Source: Bimuria novae-zelandiae CBS 107.79 (lineage: Eukaryota; Ascomycota; Dothideomycetes; Pleosporales; Didymosphaeriaceae). Taken from it: a stretch of 64,000 bases of DNA. The stretch spans positions 1 through 64,000 of the forward strand of contig ML976766.1 of assembly GCA_010015655.1 (NCBI GenBank), in the 5' to 3' direction. The position numbers and the translations under genes were made by a program. The notes under the pieces are model-generated. The model did not search any database, was not told the origin of the DNA, and worked only from the letters and a program-made list of their open reading frames with translations. Shown here piece after piece: positions 10,545 to 21,969 of this stretch (within the stretch, counting starts at the first letter, position 1; each line of letters opens with the position of its first letter).

Positions 10545-13500
10545 GACTTCCTAGTTACCTATAAAATAATTAACCCTAAATACGGAACGGCAGGTCTGCG
10601 AGACTTAATCCAAAAAGAGAGGCTTAGTATAAAAGTCCCATTAGTAGAAGACTACGTTGTCGAGTTCTTAGTATACCTAAAGCGTATACGCCCAATTAGT
10701 ACAGGCTTTAGTGCACACGCGGCAGAGCTAGAGATAGTAAAGCTAATAACACTATAAAGTAATAAACCTTCTTAAAGCGGTATATGCCTCTATAGTAAGA
10801 GACACTTATAGTCTAAGTGCTAGTTAATGAACCCCGACGCTCCTAATCGACCCTAAGGATATAATAATAAGGAAGCTGGTAAGAAAGTGGCTATAGCCTT
10901 TGCTAAGAATCCGAGCTTAAAAGCGAGGGTAGAGAAAGCTATATAGGACTAGAAGGTAACTTAGTTAAACTCTAAGCCTACAGTCACTATTGACGATAGC
11001 AAGCCTCCTTTTAATCTATTAACCTACACCGCATAATATATAGTATCTAATACTATTACGGTTAACGAGCATGACAAGCACGACAAGCGCGACGAACGTA
11101 ATAAAAATCTAATACTTAATAATAGTATTAAACCTACTAAAAAGTTAGTAGCTCTATTAACGCTTAACGATGTCAGCAGCTACGACTTATTAAGTAACTA
11201 ATTTATACGTAATCCTGGTTTAAACACTTACATTATTAACACTAAGTCCTGGCCTAAATAGACGAGAGAGTATAAGGCTAGTGCCAACGACTTCGTAGGA
11301 GTAGGAACAGGCCATATTAAGATTACTGCATGGGGCAGCATGAAGCTAACCGTGAAAACACTAAGAGGACTATTACCTATTGTCTTAACATACGTTGCCT
11401 TAGTTAAAGGCTTCTTAACAAGCCTTATAGGCTTAGCACGCTGTCGCTTAAGTTAAATCCACTTTAACTTAGAATAAGATTTACTATATAAAGTTAGCAA
11501 GAAAACCATTATTACACAACTAGAGTACAATAACGGCTACTAGCTAGTTAACGCTGATGCTAGCCGCCGCCTAGACATACGCCTATTATTATCCTTTAGC
11601 ACTACCTACCAACCTTTAAAGGACCCTTAACGTAATTATATAGTTGACTATAAGATAGCGCACAGCACCTGGGGTCATCCTAATAAGAAGGCGATTAAGA
11701 AGCTAGTTAACCATGTAGAAGGCTTACGAGTAGAAGGCAAAGATAGCGACTTCTATAGCGTATGTGTTAAATCGAAACTTATAAAGCAAGTCTCTAGAAG
11801 ACAGTAGGAGGACTTTGCACCTAGGAAGTTCTATCGCGTTGCTATAGACTTTATATAGCTACTACCTCGAGAGGCAGACCCTTGTCTCAACGGTAACTAA
11901 ATTATAGGTTATATAGTAGACTAGTATAGTAAGTAGTATAAAGTTGACTGCTTTCTACAGCGTACGAAGGCATTCCTAAGCTACTAGCTTATCTAAAAAG
12001 TTTATAAGATATAGCGTATTTTTAATAGTAACGTTACCGCAATTAAGACTAATAACAACTAAGGATATAGAGTTGCACTAAACGTGTTAGAGGAGCTCTG
12101 CGCTGAGCTAGGGATCCGATATAAGCCGCAGGCAGACTACGCAAACGAATAAAATAGCCTTGCAGAGTAAGTAGGCAAGATTATCGTTATTTAAGCTTAA
12201 GCTATAAGGCTTAAAGGAAACCTACTAAAGTTATTATTAAACAAGCTATTTTGAACAACAGCATACATACTAAATCGCACACTAACTAAAGCGCTAGGCT
12301 AGAAGACTCTATATAAAGTTATATAGGGATTAAAGCCAAAAGTAAACTACTTGCGTCCTATAGGCTGTTAAGCATACGTCTAAAATCTATCTATTAAAAA
12401 AGGCGACAAGCTAGAATCTAAAGCTCTTATAGGACACCTTATAGGCTATAATTTAATAAATATCTTTAGGATCTAGCTGCCTATAAAGGACAGAGTAATT
12501 CAAGCGAGAGACGTTATTTTTAAGCTAACGCGATTTTACGAAGGGCCAGAAGGCTACGTAGCTAAGTTAATTATTAAAAAAGTTATAGAGCTACTTACTT
12601 TCCTAGAAGAAGCTAAATCTAATAATATTACTATTAAAGAGCTTATAACGCTTAGATAAAGCCGTATAATACCTGCAGCGGCAGCTCAGGCTAGCTAGTA
12701 GCAGGTAGGGGGTGAGAGCAAAAGTAACGAGAACGATAAAGTTAATAAGGACGTAGAGGACCTGTTTATGGGAGGTGGGCTGCTTACACCTACGTCACCT
12801 GAGCCTCACGTAAGCCGGCAATAGAACAACGATACTCTAGCCAACGTTCTCTTGGCAGAACGAGATCTAGAGACAACACTACAAGAGCACTTTGCAACAC
12901 AAATTCCTAATTATATATCTAATCGCCATAATAATAACGCGCTAAGGCGTAGAAATCCCGAAATTAATAAATTAAACATACGTATAAGCTCGCGCCGCCG
13001 ATAACAGCGCACGGACGACCTTACTAGTACAACTAGATACTAGACGCACGCAATTTCCTATAGAATACGCATTAATAACTACCTACACGCATTTATAATA
13101 GCGCTAAAGCCACAGCCTATAATTAAGATCTATTAGTCACAAGTTCTACCTCTACTAAGGACCTAGAGAGACCTAGAGACTTATCTATATAGAGCCGAGT
13201 TTTAACAAGCTAGTTAAGAAGAATACTAAAGCATTTAGAGTAAAGGATGCTTTACTAGGACTATAAAGATAGTAGTAAATATTAATGCTAAGGTCTTACT
13301 ACTTATATAGGTATTTACTTATAAATTTAATGAGGACGGTTTTCTTTCACGATTTAAGGCACGATTGGTGATTAGAGGTAATCTCTAGCAGCTATATAGA
13401 GACACCTACGCCGCCACACTCGCAGCACGCACCTTTAGAGTAATTACTACTATTACTAATTACTTTAGGCTAGAGCTAATTTAGTACAACGTACTAATAG

Positions 13501-14805
13501 CTTTTCTTAATACCTTACTTAATCGTCTACTCTACGCGCAGACGCTAGACAGATTTTAAAAAGATAAAGAACTACTCTAGATACTCTACGCTCTTTATAG
13601 ATTAAAGGAGTCACCGCTACTATGGTATAAGGAGCTCCGCAGGACGCTACAGTCACTAGGGATAAAGTCTGTGCCAGGCTTTCCATGTGTGTACACGAAC
13701 AAGTGGCTTATACTATTTATCTATATTAACGATATCGTTATAGCCTTTCACCCACATAATACTAAGCTCCACTAGCAGTTCGAGCAGAAGCTTAGCGAGT
13801 GCTATTAACTAAAGCGACTTAGTCTACTTAAGTGGTTTTTAGGTATACGCGTTATCCGAAACATCGCCGCCTGTAAACTCTAGCTACTTTAAGATGCCTA
13901 CATTAATAAAGTAGCCATAAAGTATGGCATAACGTCTACTGGCCGCCGTATAGAAGTACCTATAATAGTTAACTACCTTGAGCTATCTACAGAGGATCCT
14001 AACGTAGCTTGTATAAAGCTCTACTAAGAGCTTATCGGCCATCTCGCGTTCCTAATATAGTTTACTTAACCAGACCTCGCACGTGCACATGTAATACACG
14101 CTTTATATCTTACTAACCCTAGACAAGCTTACGTGGACTCTATACGCAAAGTATAGCATTACGTCCTAAAGATAAAGTACTACGCGCTCGAAGCTTGCAC
14201 AAAGCAAGAAATTCAAGAGTTTATAACTATAAAAGAAGATTATCGCGATCCTATATTTTTTAAAGCATCTAATACTGCTTTTATAGACAACCTAAAGACT
14301 CGCCACAGCTCTTAAGGATATATTTTCTAGTTATTTAAGATAATTATTAACTAGAAGTCTACCCTGCAGCGTATAGTTACTAAATTAACTACTAAGGCAG
14401 AGCTACTCGCGCTCTCCCTTATAGGCTTAGAAATAAAGGAGTAGCTACGCCTGTTTAAGGGCCTCTTACTAACGCTTTACACTACTTTAACTATCTTATG
14501 TAATAATCAGCAGACGGTTGGGATTGTTACAAAAGAATAAGACAAACTAGCAACCAAGCTTAAGCATGTCGATATACACCAGAGCTGGATCCGCCAGGAA
14601 GTAGAGCAGGGACGACTCTACGTATAATGGCAATCTACTAATAGGATGCCTGCTAACGGCATGACTAAGATGCTACCACGTCAAAAGCACGCAGAGTTTG
14701 TGAGGTAGCTACACCTTATAAATCTATACTCTCGACTTTAAGGCACAGTAAATATGTAGGAGAGATTATCCTTACGTCGTTAACTAACTACAGGATAAGG
14801 GGGTG
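10545..14805 (+). pseudogene. Copia-B gag end and pol (integrase, RT, RNase H)
   Basis: A zinc-knuckle remnant (CLYSKRHL, later SKC) lies near 10780-10820. Integrase is visible at about 11640-12470, with the HSTWGHPNKKAIKKL zinc-binding region and a DYKIAHS lead-in. RT is at about 13290-13900: FKARLVIRGNL, then LYALYRLKESPLLWYKEL and the active-site block IYINDIVIAF, where YxDD has become YIND. RNase H-like sequence runs to about 14700 and the purine tract follows. Frequent TAA/TAG stops disable it. Confidence 0.82.
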
Positions 14806-14969
14806 TGTAACAGTATTTGGATTATTTATTATTGCCTATACTAGCTTATTGCTGCCTATACTCATTTACTGCTGCCTAGCCTACCTAGCAGTATATATCT
14901 TAGCTACTACACACATACAATCAAATTAGTGTTTTTCCCGACTTTCGCTTTGCAGCAACAACTGCTATA
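14806..14969 (+). repeat. Copia-B 3' LTR
   Basis: 164-bp partner of the repeat at 3791. It begins TGTAACAG directly after the purine tract and ends CTGCTATA at 14969, after which Copia-A coding resumes. Confidence 0.9.
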
Positions 14970-15939
14970 AATCCTAGTCTACGTTAACGACGTCCTTGCA
15001 GCGGCAAAGGAATAATCTCAGACTAAGTGGTTCTAGAAGAAGCTTTCTGGACGATTTAACGCCAAGAACCTGGGGGAGGTACATAAAGTCCTTAGAGTGA
15101 GAGTTACAAGAGACAGAAAGCACTGTATAATCTTCCTTAACTAAGAGCAATACCTACGCGCAGTACTTAATAAGTTTAGAATATTAAATAAAAAGTATAA
15201 AGATAGGAAGATTCTATCTACTAATTACACCTTATTTAGGCTAACTACTAATAATAACACCCGAATTAACATAACTAAGTACTAGTAGGGAATTAGAAGC
15301 CTAATATTCGCTATAGTTCTTACACGTCTAGATATTGCATTTACCCTTAGAAAACTAAGCCAATACATGAGCGATCCAGCAAAACACCATGGCCATGTAT
15401 TAAAGAACCTATTACGGTACCTTAGGTTAATAGTTATAATAAAACTACGCTACAGACTAGGGGGAGCACACTCACAATTTGTCGTCTACTTAGATACTAA
15501 CTAGGCAAGTAATACTGTGGACCGAAAGAGCGTCTCAGGAAGCACTGTAATATTCTATAGAGGTCTAATATTATAGTCTAGTAAGAAGCAACGATTAGTT
15601 ATAATATTAAGTTATAAATCTAAGTATATTGCACTATTAATATGCTACAAGCAAGGCTAGTAGATTGCTTAAGTGTTTAGAGACCTTAGATTCCTAAAGT
15701 ACATTAGAAAAGATACTAACAAGGTCTAGATGCTGGGCGACAATCAGGGCGCTATTGCACTTACAAAGAACCCTCACCTTTACGAAAGATTAAAGCATAT
15801 CGATGTCTGTTATTACTTTGTTAGGGACCTGGCAGAACAAGGTAGACTTAATATGGCCTACGTGCTAACTATAGACATGGTTGCTAATAGAATAATAAAG
15901 CCTTTGCAGCGAGTGGCATTTAAGAGATTTAAGAACTAA
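14970..15939 (+). pseudogene. Copia-A pol, 3' part (RT active site and RNase H)
   Basis: The first codons after the Copia-B LTR read ILVYVNDVLAAAKE, the YVDD block of a Copia RT with one Asp changed to Asn (a G-to-A change). Later text includes KLSQYMSDPAKHHGHVLKNL near 15355-15410 and the RNase H end, an open 69-codon piece at 15730-15939 reading GDNQGAIALTKNP, then RLKHIDVCYYFVRDL. The join to the sequence before 3791 is what shows that Copia-B interrupted this gene. Confidence 0.85.
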
Positions 15940-15979
15940 CTAAGAGTTATCTATAGACTAGACCTGTCCTAAGGGGGAG

Positions 15980-16140
15980 TGTTGAGAATATATAGGTTTA
16001 GTCTAGATTAGTGGAAGGTAGGCTTATGGTACTTGCTATATAGAAGAGTGCCAAGCCTGGTGGTCCCTGCTCGATTATACAGATTATACCTCACGATAGC
16101 TTGTTTAATCTGGTACGCTACACACGACAGTTAATATAAT
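15980..16140 (+). repeat. Copia-A 3' LTR (start defined, end estimated)
   Basis: TGTTGAGAATATA follows a CTAAGGGGGAG purine tract at 15970-15979. This is the usual 3' LTR junction of a Copia element. Without the 5' LTR in the window the right end cannot be fixed; a CACACGACAG stretch near 16121-16130 is a possible terminus. Confidence 0.6.
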
Positions 16141-16838
16141 ACGTTATAGCCACCCCGCCTTGTCCCTCACCTACTCGGTTATTTATAGTAGTTATACTAC
16201 TAGAGGGACCTTGTTCTAATAATTTAGTCTATTTATAGATTATGTTATTCTAGCTATTTATATCTAATAATAGCTTTAATGTCTCCTATCTTTGCGATAG
16301 TAAAAACATGTTAGCTCTCTAGGCCCTTAATATTAACTTATACTAGCGCCGTCTCGAGGCGTAGCTAACTATTACTATATTTTTACGATTAGGTCCTATT
16401 TATAAATCTTATCTATAGTAGTATCCTCTTATTATAATATAGCATATTATATTTCTTAACTACTTATGGGGCGATTAAACACGCGTCTACCCCTAAGTTA
16501 ATAAGTGCTATAACACGATGTCCGTGTACTATAATATTTTTAATTAAGTATTTCTTAATTCTGCGACTGTCTACTTAATAAGCTATAATAATTATACTAT
16601 TACTAGTGTAGCTCGTTGCCTAGTAATAATTTAGTTTTTTAAATCCTTAGGCCTGTCCTGGGCTTCTTATAAGGCCTCTACCTCTTAGATTTAATTCTTA
16701 AGTTAGGCTAGTTTTAAGACTTCTTTAACCTTATATTACTTATTGTTGGATAGGCTCTCACTAGTGAAAGGAAAGGAACTGAAAACGGATTACATTCGAA
16801 GATTGATTATTAATTGTTCGTTCTATCTACTGAGGAGC
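16141..16838. other. Unassigned AT-rich spacer between the two nests
   Basis: No open frame, RNA or clear repeat boundary is visible. The sequence has the same TA-rich, stop-rich look as the elements, so it is probably an older RIP-mutated remnant. At 16744 a TGTTGGATAGG start could be the left end of an old LTR that continues after Copia-C at 29257; this is not proven. Confidence 0.4.
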
Positions 16839-16843
16839 GAAGT
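16839..16843. repeat. Copia-C target-site duplication, left copy (GAAGT)
   Basis: GAAGT abuts the left LTR of Copia-C and recurs at 29252-29256 directly after the right LTR, as expected for a 5-bp retroviral-type integration. Confidence 0.88.
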
Positions 16844-17130
16844 TGTCAGATTTGATAGTGTTCTGTCACTTTAAGATAATGCGATAATGAGAGTTAATGG
16901 ATGTAATAATTAATTATGGAAACCGTGGATGTGCGCAAGGTGTCTATCTAGCGATGTTTCACGCTTGCACTATATAGGATAGTGCAGGGGCAATAGTGCG
17001 CCAGCCTCCCTTCTTTATCCTATCGCACTCTGGGCGATAGTTTAGGTGAGGAGACAGTAGATGGGTCGCACTCATACTGTAGGCAACAGTATAACTTACT
17101 ATAATTCACAGTAGGTTGTCTAATCTAACA
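16844..17130 (-). repeat. Copia-C 3' LTR (left)
   Basis: 287 bp, TGTCAGATTT to TCTAACA on the + strand. It carries inverted segments around ATAGGATAGTGCA and TCCTATCGCACT that could fold. It matches 28965-29251 almost fully. Confidence 0.93.
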
Positions 17131-17149
17131 CACCCCCTTAGCTTAGGCT

Positions 17150-20100
17150 TATCCTTAAGCTAGACATAAGTTGCTTGCTAATTGTACTTTTGCTTATAGT
17201 CTAAAAGCTTTTATTCTTTGTTTTAGTTCGTGCAGGTTAACCTCTTGGTTAGTGATCTTTCCTGCGACGTCCTCAAGTCCTAGTTTATCCAGAGACTTGG
17301 TCCATTTGCTGGCTGGCAGAGCCTTTGTAAGACTATCTGCTACCATTTCTTCTAATTATTAATACTAGACTTTAATAGCTCCGCGTACCACTTCTTGTCG
17401 AAGCTAATAATTATAGATGTTAACATGCCTTAACTTTGTCTGTAGCTTAGCAATTTCTTTAGTGACAAGTTAAATAGTCTGTTGATTATCGCAATTAATC
17501 GTGATTATTAATAGTAAGAGCTTAATCTTAAGCTTAGCAATTAGCCATGCTGTGAAGATAGCTTCTTTAGTAACTTGTAATAGGGCTAGTAGCTTAGCTT
17601 TAGTTGTTAATGTAGTAACTGTGTTCTGTTTGTTTGCTTTCTAGGCGATAAGTCTACTAAATAGCTTAATAATGTATCCTTAAGAGCTCTTGCAGTTAAG
17701 GGTGTTATCTATAAATAATACGTCGCTCGCGACTTCGTAGGTGTCTGCTCCTCTAAAGCGTAGTGCCAATGTTTGTATAGAGGATAGGTATAGCAGCACG
17801 CGGTCGGCGGCGTTGTAATATTTGTTGCTTGGATTGGCGAGGAATCGCGATAACCAGGAGCTTGCGAAAGCAATATTTAGGCGCGTGGTCACTATAGTAT
17901 AGAGGATTAATCCTATCTTTCGCTAGTATTAATTAATCTTTACCTTTGAGGCGAGTCCTTCTTAGGGGAGTAGCTTAATTACTACTATTAGGGTATCGTG
18001 CCGTATATCGCGTTAGTTAACTAGGTAATTAATCTTGTCCACGTAGGACGCTTAAGATAGCTAGAGCAGTCTACGGGGATAGTCTCTAATAACTTTAACT
18101 CCTAGAAACCACTATAGGTCTTTTCCGCTAGTAAGGGAGAATTTTAAACTTAACTATTTTATTACTACGTTAGTAGTGTGCTTCTAATCCTTTACGTAGG
18201 CAATAATAAGGTCGTCTATATAGAAGAAGATAATAATTCTGTCTTTAATTATATAGCATGGCTCGTGTGGGACGGCGGTAAAGCCGAGGTCTCGGAGCAC
18301 TTGGGTGAACTCTCGTTGCCATAGTAATAGAGAGATTCGTAGACTATACAGCGCCTTATGCAGCTGTAAGATAGTGCTAAATTAGGTGTATCCTCGTGGC
18401 ATTCTCATATAGATTTCTCTGTCCAACTTTGCGTGGACGAAAGCGTTGGTGACGTCGTATTAGTTAAGCTCTAGATTAAAGCGAGCTACTATGGCTATAA
18501 GTAGGCGAAAGGATCGTCCTGCAAGTGTGGCGGCGTAGGTATCTTAAGTAATAAGGTGTTGTTATTAATTTCCACGCACTACCAGTCTAGCCTTACACTT
18601 TTAAAAGTAGTGGTGTTTATTAAGCTTATAGGTGTAGACCTACATGTAGTTAAGGATTTAATAGCCTACTAATCGCGCTTAGGCGACGGGCACCTCGCTC
18701 CATAACTTTATCTCTTTATAGCTCTATAAGTGTAATTGCTTGGCATCCTTCCATATCTTAAATAGTAGGTAATCTTTTATTCTTGTTCTGTAAGATAGAG
18801 GTTTTAATAGAGAGCTTTAGTATGGCTTCTTGCCTGCTTCGAGCATGCGTCTAAATTGCGCTTTATTAAGTAGCTTACCTTTGTGTATTCCTGCACTTCC
18901 TGCTTTAGTGCCTGCTAGGAAGGCGGCTACCCATAGCATAGCAAGTTAATATTTCGACTATAATTGCACTATAGGCGATAGTTCACTACAAAGTTTAGTG
19001 TAATTACTAGCCATTAATTATGCGAGCAGTGCGACAGGTAGTAGTATTACTAGTAGTAATAGGTAGATATAGTTAACTTTTCTCCCTTAATTATACTCTA
19101 GAGTGTCGTTATCCTCTCGGGAGTCTGTTATTGGCTCATCCTCGTAGAAAGACTCTGTGTGTTGTTGTTCTGGCGGTAAGGGCGATAGCTCTACTAATTA
19201 GGTCCATGCTACGATCTCTTCATAAGTGCTGTGCATAAGGTTGTCTATTAGGTCTTCTATCTTGCCTAAGAACACTAATTATTCGTCGAAAATAACGTCG
19301 CGAGTACTAATAACCTTTACAAGGGAGGGGATCTATATCCTCTAAATATTCGTTAATTAATAGCCTACTAGGTAGCCAATCCATGCTTTTAGATTAAGCC
19401 TTTAGAGCTTGCTCTTGCCGCGTTTTGTGTCGTCGGTTATAGCAAAGGCTTTACAGCCGTAGGCCCTAAGGTGAGCCTAATTAGGTTTCTTTAGCTGGGT
19501 GATAATGCCATTCTAGAAGGCTACTATTATAAGGAACACTTCGTGTGGTGATCGCTATTAGTTGGCGTAGTTCGGTGTTTAATTATAGAGATATACGGCC
19601 GCTTGTGTGATTTCTAGTCATAGTATTCAGGGAAGGTTAGCGTCTAGTCGCATTGCATGACTTTTCTCCTTAATTACACCCCCTAAGCGTTTAGCGCCTC
19701 TATTCTGCGCTTAGGTGTCGGGTGCTAAAGGCTCAATAATAATACCTTTGCTAATACACTACTTGTTAACGTCTTGTTTAACTAAGAAGATCTTATTATT
19801 AGACTCTATTACTTTAATTATAATCTTAAACTATACTTTTATAAATAGTGCAAATTCCTTTAGCAGCTTAATAATTATCCGCGCTAGTCTATTATCCTTA
19901 AAGTAGAAATCCTAAGCTATGCCTGAGAATCTATTAATAATAAGCATCTAGCTTTTCTCGCCGGTGGAGCGTTCTTGCTCAAAGTCGTAGAAGTCAATAG
20001 CAATTCTTTTACTAAGGCCGTTATTACTCTATCTAGCCTGTCTTTATATTTGTCGCTTAAGTTTCGATCGTCCACAAGCATCGCATTAGACCGTGGTAGG

Positions 20101-20985
20101 TCCTTTAAGGCGCACCCCCTTAGAGTAATTTATAGTGTGTTCGAGCGCCTAAGGTCCTAGGTAGCCTAATTATTTATGCTAGGTAATTACATTTGCCTTC
20201 TAAGCTTGCCTTTTAGTGCGCGAGTTAGTCTTGTGTGTAGTATAAGTTATACTCTTTATCGTAGTGTAGCTTATTAATGTTCTAAACTCTAGTACCTATT
20301 AATTATATATTTCCTAGAGTTCTGTAAGGACTATATTATCTCTTTACTTAATTATTATTAGTTCTATCTGCGTATCCTACTAGAGGCCTTGCCTCCAGAG
20401 TAATTAGAAAGATACTAGATTACATAGCAGTTTAGAATAGTAGGCAACGTTATTAAGCCTTAGTGTCTAATTCCTTTGTTCGCTTCTGACGTGTAGATAG
20501 ACGCTCCTATATCCCTTTATCCATACTCGTAATAAACCCGCCCATATAAAGTCTCCTGGCGATGGTGGCCGCATTAAGACAAACCAATTAATATTGTTAA
20601 AGATATGGCAGGTGGTGCCTGAATCGAGGATCGCTGAGTAGCGCAGTGGGTACGTGTTTGGGTCTAAGTAGTAGGATACGGCATTAAAGCTCGCTAGGAG
20701 ATTAGTAATTTTCTGTCTATTTAGTTATTTATCGTTAGCCTTAGTAATTTAAGTTAGGGTAGGAGTGTGCGAGCGTTTAATAGTTAGTATACGAGACTTC
20801 TATCTCTTTTCACCCCTTATGCTCGACTGGAGATCCAGATTATGTTCTAGCTAGAACTTAATAAGCTTTACTATTATAGGGTTTAGTCTGAACCAAGCAG
20901 GCTGCTTATTAGGATATACATAGAAATATTCCTTTAGATTATGGCGTTATTTACAAGTAGGGCACTTGGGGTTTAATCTACCTTT
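17150..20985 (-). pseudogene. Copia-C pol and gag C-terminus
   Basis: On the - strand the gag zinc knuckle appears near 20970-20930 (KCPTCK, then RHNLKEY with the last Cys as Tyr). Integrase lies at roughly 20500-19300. RT is downstream, with the active-site text IIIFFYIDDLIIAYVKD near 18240-18190 (YIDD intact). RNase H is at about 17900-17400, including an open 70-codon piece at 17892-17680 (MTTRLNIAFASSWLSRFLAN). Numerous TAA/TAG stops separate the pieces. Confidence 0.8.
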
Positions 20986-20990
20986 GCTAC
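20986..20990. repeat. Gypsy-1 target-site duplication, left copy (GCTAC)
   Basis: GCTAC precedes the 5' LTR and is repeated at 27922-27926 after the 3' LTR. Confidence 0.88.
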
Positions 20991-21548
20991 TGTGACGGCC
21001 TGGCATGCCGGTAGGACACATAACCTCGCGTGAGAGGCGCGACTGCCTCACGCCTGGGTGCAACTACCTTACGCCTGGGCGCAGCTGCCCACGCACCTAT
21101 CGGTGATTCTGGAAATACCTGCTCGACCCACTTAAGGCGTATTTCTCATCAGACTGCGCGTATTTTCTGTTCTGGTCTCCTTTTTTTCGCTTTTCTCTCC
21201 ACCACACAAGGAACTTTGGATAATAATATACTAAAAGTAGATAAAGGGCTTCTATAGAGTTATAAGTACCCCCCTTAAATTTTTTAGAAGATTTAAGTTT
21301 TTTGCGTTCAAGAAAATACAAGAAAAGGAAGGATTGACGATGACTGGCTGGCTCTGTGGGTCGAGCAGGTATTTCCGAAACGATAATAGTGTAGCTATTT
21401 CGGATAAATAGATATTCCGTGCCAAGCGGTAGCGCATAAAAGCGCCGCAGGCCTGTGTACCTACAGTCTCCTTATCTTAGTGTAGCTAAAATAGAGCTAA
21501 CCTACCTTATCTACTCTCTTAATGCAGGAGCCCGTGCCTGTCTTTATA
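20991..21548 (+). repeat. Gypsy-1 5' LTR, carrying a MITE
   Basis: 558 bp, of which 288 bp are the MITE at 21098-21385; the rest (about 270 bp) matches the 3' LTR. It contains direct repeats of a GCCTGGGTGCAACTACCTTAC-like unit near 21050-21090. The end GTCTTTATA corresponds to GTCCTCACA in the 3' copy, with C-to-T changes only. Confidence 0.9.
21098..21385. mobile_element. MITE (Tc1/mariner-like, TA-flanked) in the Gypsy-1 5' LTR
   Basis: A 288-bp insertion absent from the otherwise matching 3' LTR. Its ends carry a perfect 21-bp inverted repeat (GGAAATACCTGCTCGACCCA plus C at 21111-21131; the reverse complement at 21356-21376), with an imperfect outer extension TATCG. TA lies at both outer ends (21098-21099 and 21384-21385), as expected for Tc1/mariner-type transposition. 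No transposase is encoded. It inserted after Gypsy-1 was in place or entered one LTR before RIP. Confidence 0.85.
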
Positions 21549-21969
21549 TTACACTAAGATCTCTTTACTTAGCTAGAGATAGTAATAAAATATTAGATTA
21601 AACCGCTCGATCTGCCTGCGCGCACGACTTAACAACAACTACCTTAAGAGATTTACTATATAATTACGCTAAGCTATTAGTTTATTATAAAGTATAATTA
21701 CCCGTAACAAGAGGTCCTAATACTACTAAGTAACGTACCGCTTAAAGGGAGTTAAAGGACGTAGTTCGAAAATAGCACGCCGTAGCTAGCTAGGAGAGCT
21801 AATTAGCCTATCGCCCTTTACTTAATAAACGTGCTATATAGGCAACCTACTACTTACGTAAAGAGGGCTACAAGAGCCCTAGCCTTTATAAGAGAGGAAC
21901 CTATCCCTACTAACTATCCTAAGCACTACCTGCTCGCCTTCTCCCTACTAGAGAACTAATAACTAGCTA

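Larger units (their letters stand above)
3791..14969 (+). mobile_element. Copia-B: Ty1/Copia element inserted in Copia-A and itself split by a LINE
   Basis: Two 164-bp direct repeats bound the element (3791-3954 and 14806-14969), and the Copia-A reading resumes directly after the right one. Without the LINE and one copy of its target duplication the element is about 5.26 kb, normal for Copia. Order on the + strand is Gag, integrase, RT, RNase H, then a purine tract (GGATAAGGGGGTG) next to the 3' LTR. I see no clear 5-bp target-site duplication (GAAAG on the left, AATCC on the right). The coding region is full of TAA/TAG stops. Confidence 0.88.
1..16140 (+). mobile_element. Copia-A: RIP-degraded Ty1/Copia LTR retrotransposon, host of the first nest
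   Basis: This is the outermost Ty1/Copia element, in + orientation. Gag starts near 227 and integrase and reverse transcriptase (RT) follow up to 3790. The element is then interrupted by Copia-B and resumes at 14970 in the RT active-site region, ending with RNase H at 15939. A purine tract (AAGGGGGAG) and an LTR-like start (TGTTGAGAATATA) follow at 15980. The 5' LTR is not in the window and the right end is estimated. Stops inside the coding region are nearly all TAA or TAG, as expected when Gln codons or TGG are hit by RIP. The element is dead. Confidence 0.85.
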
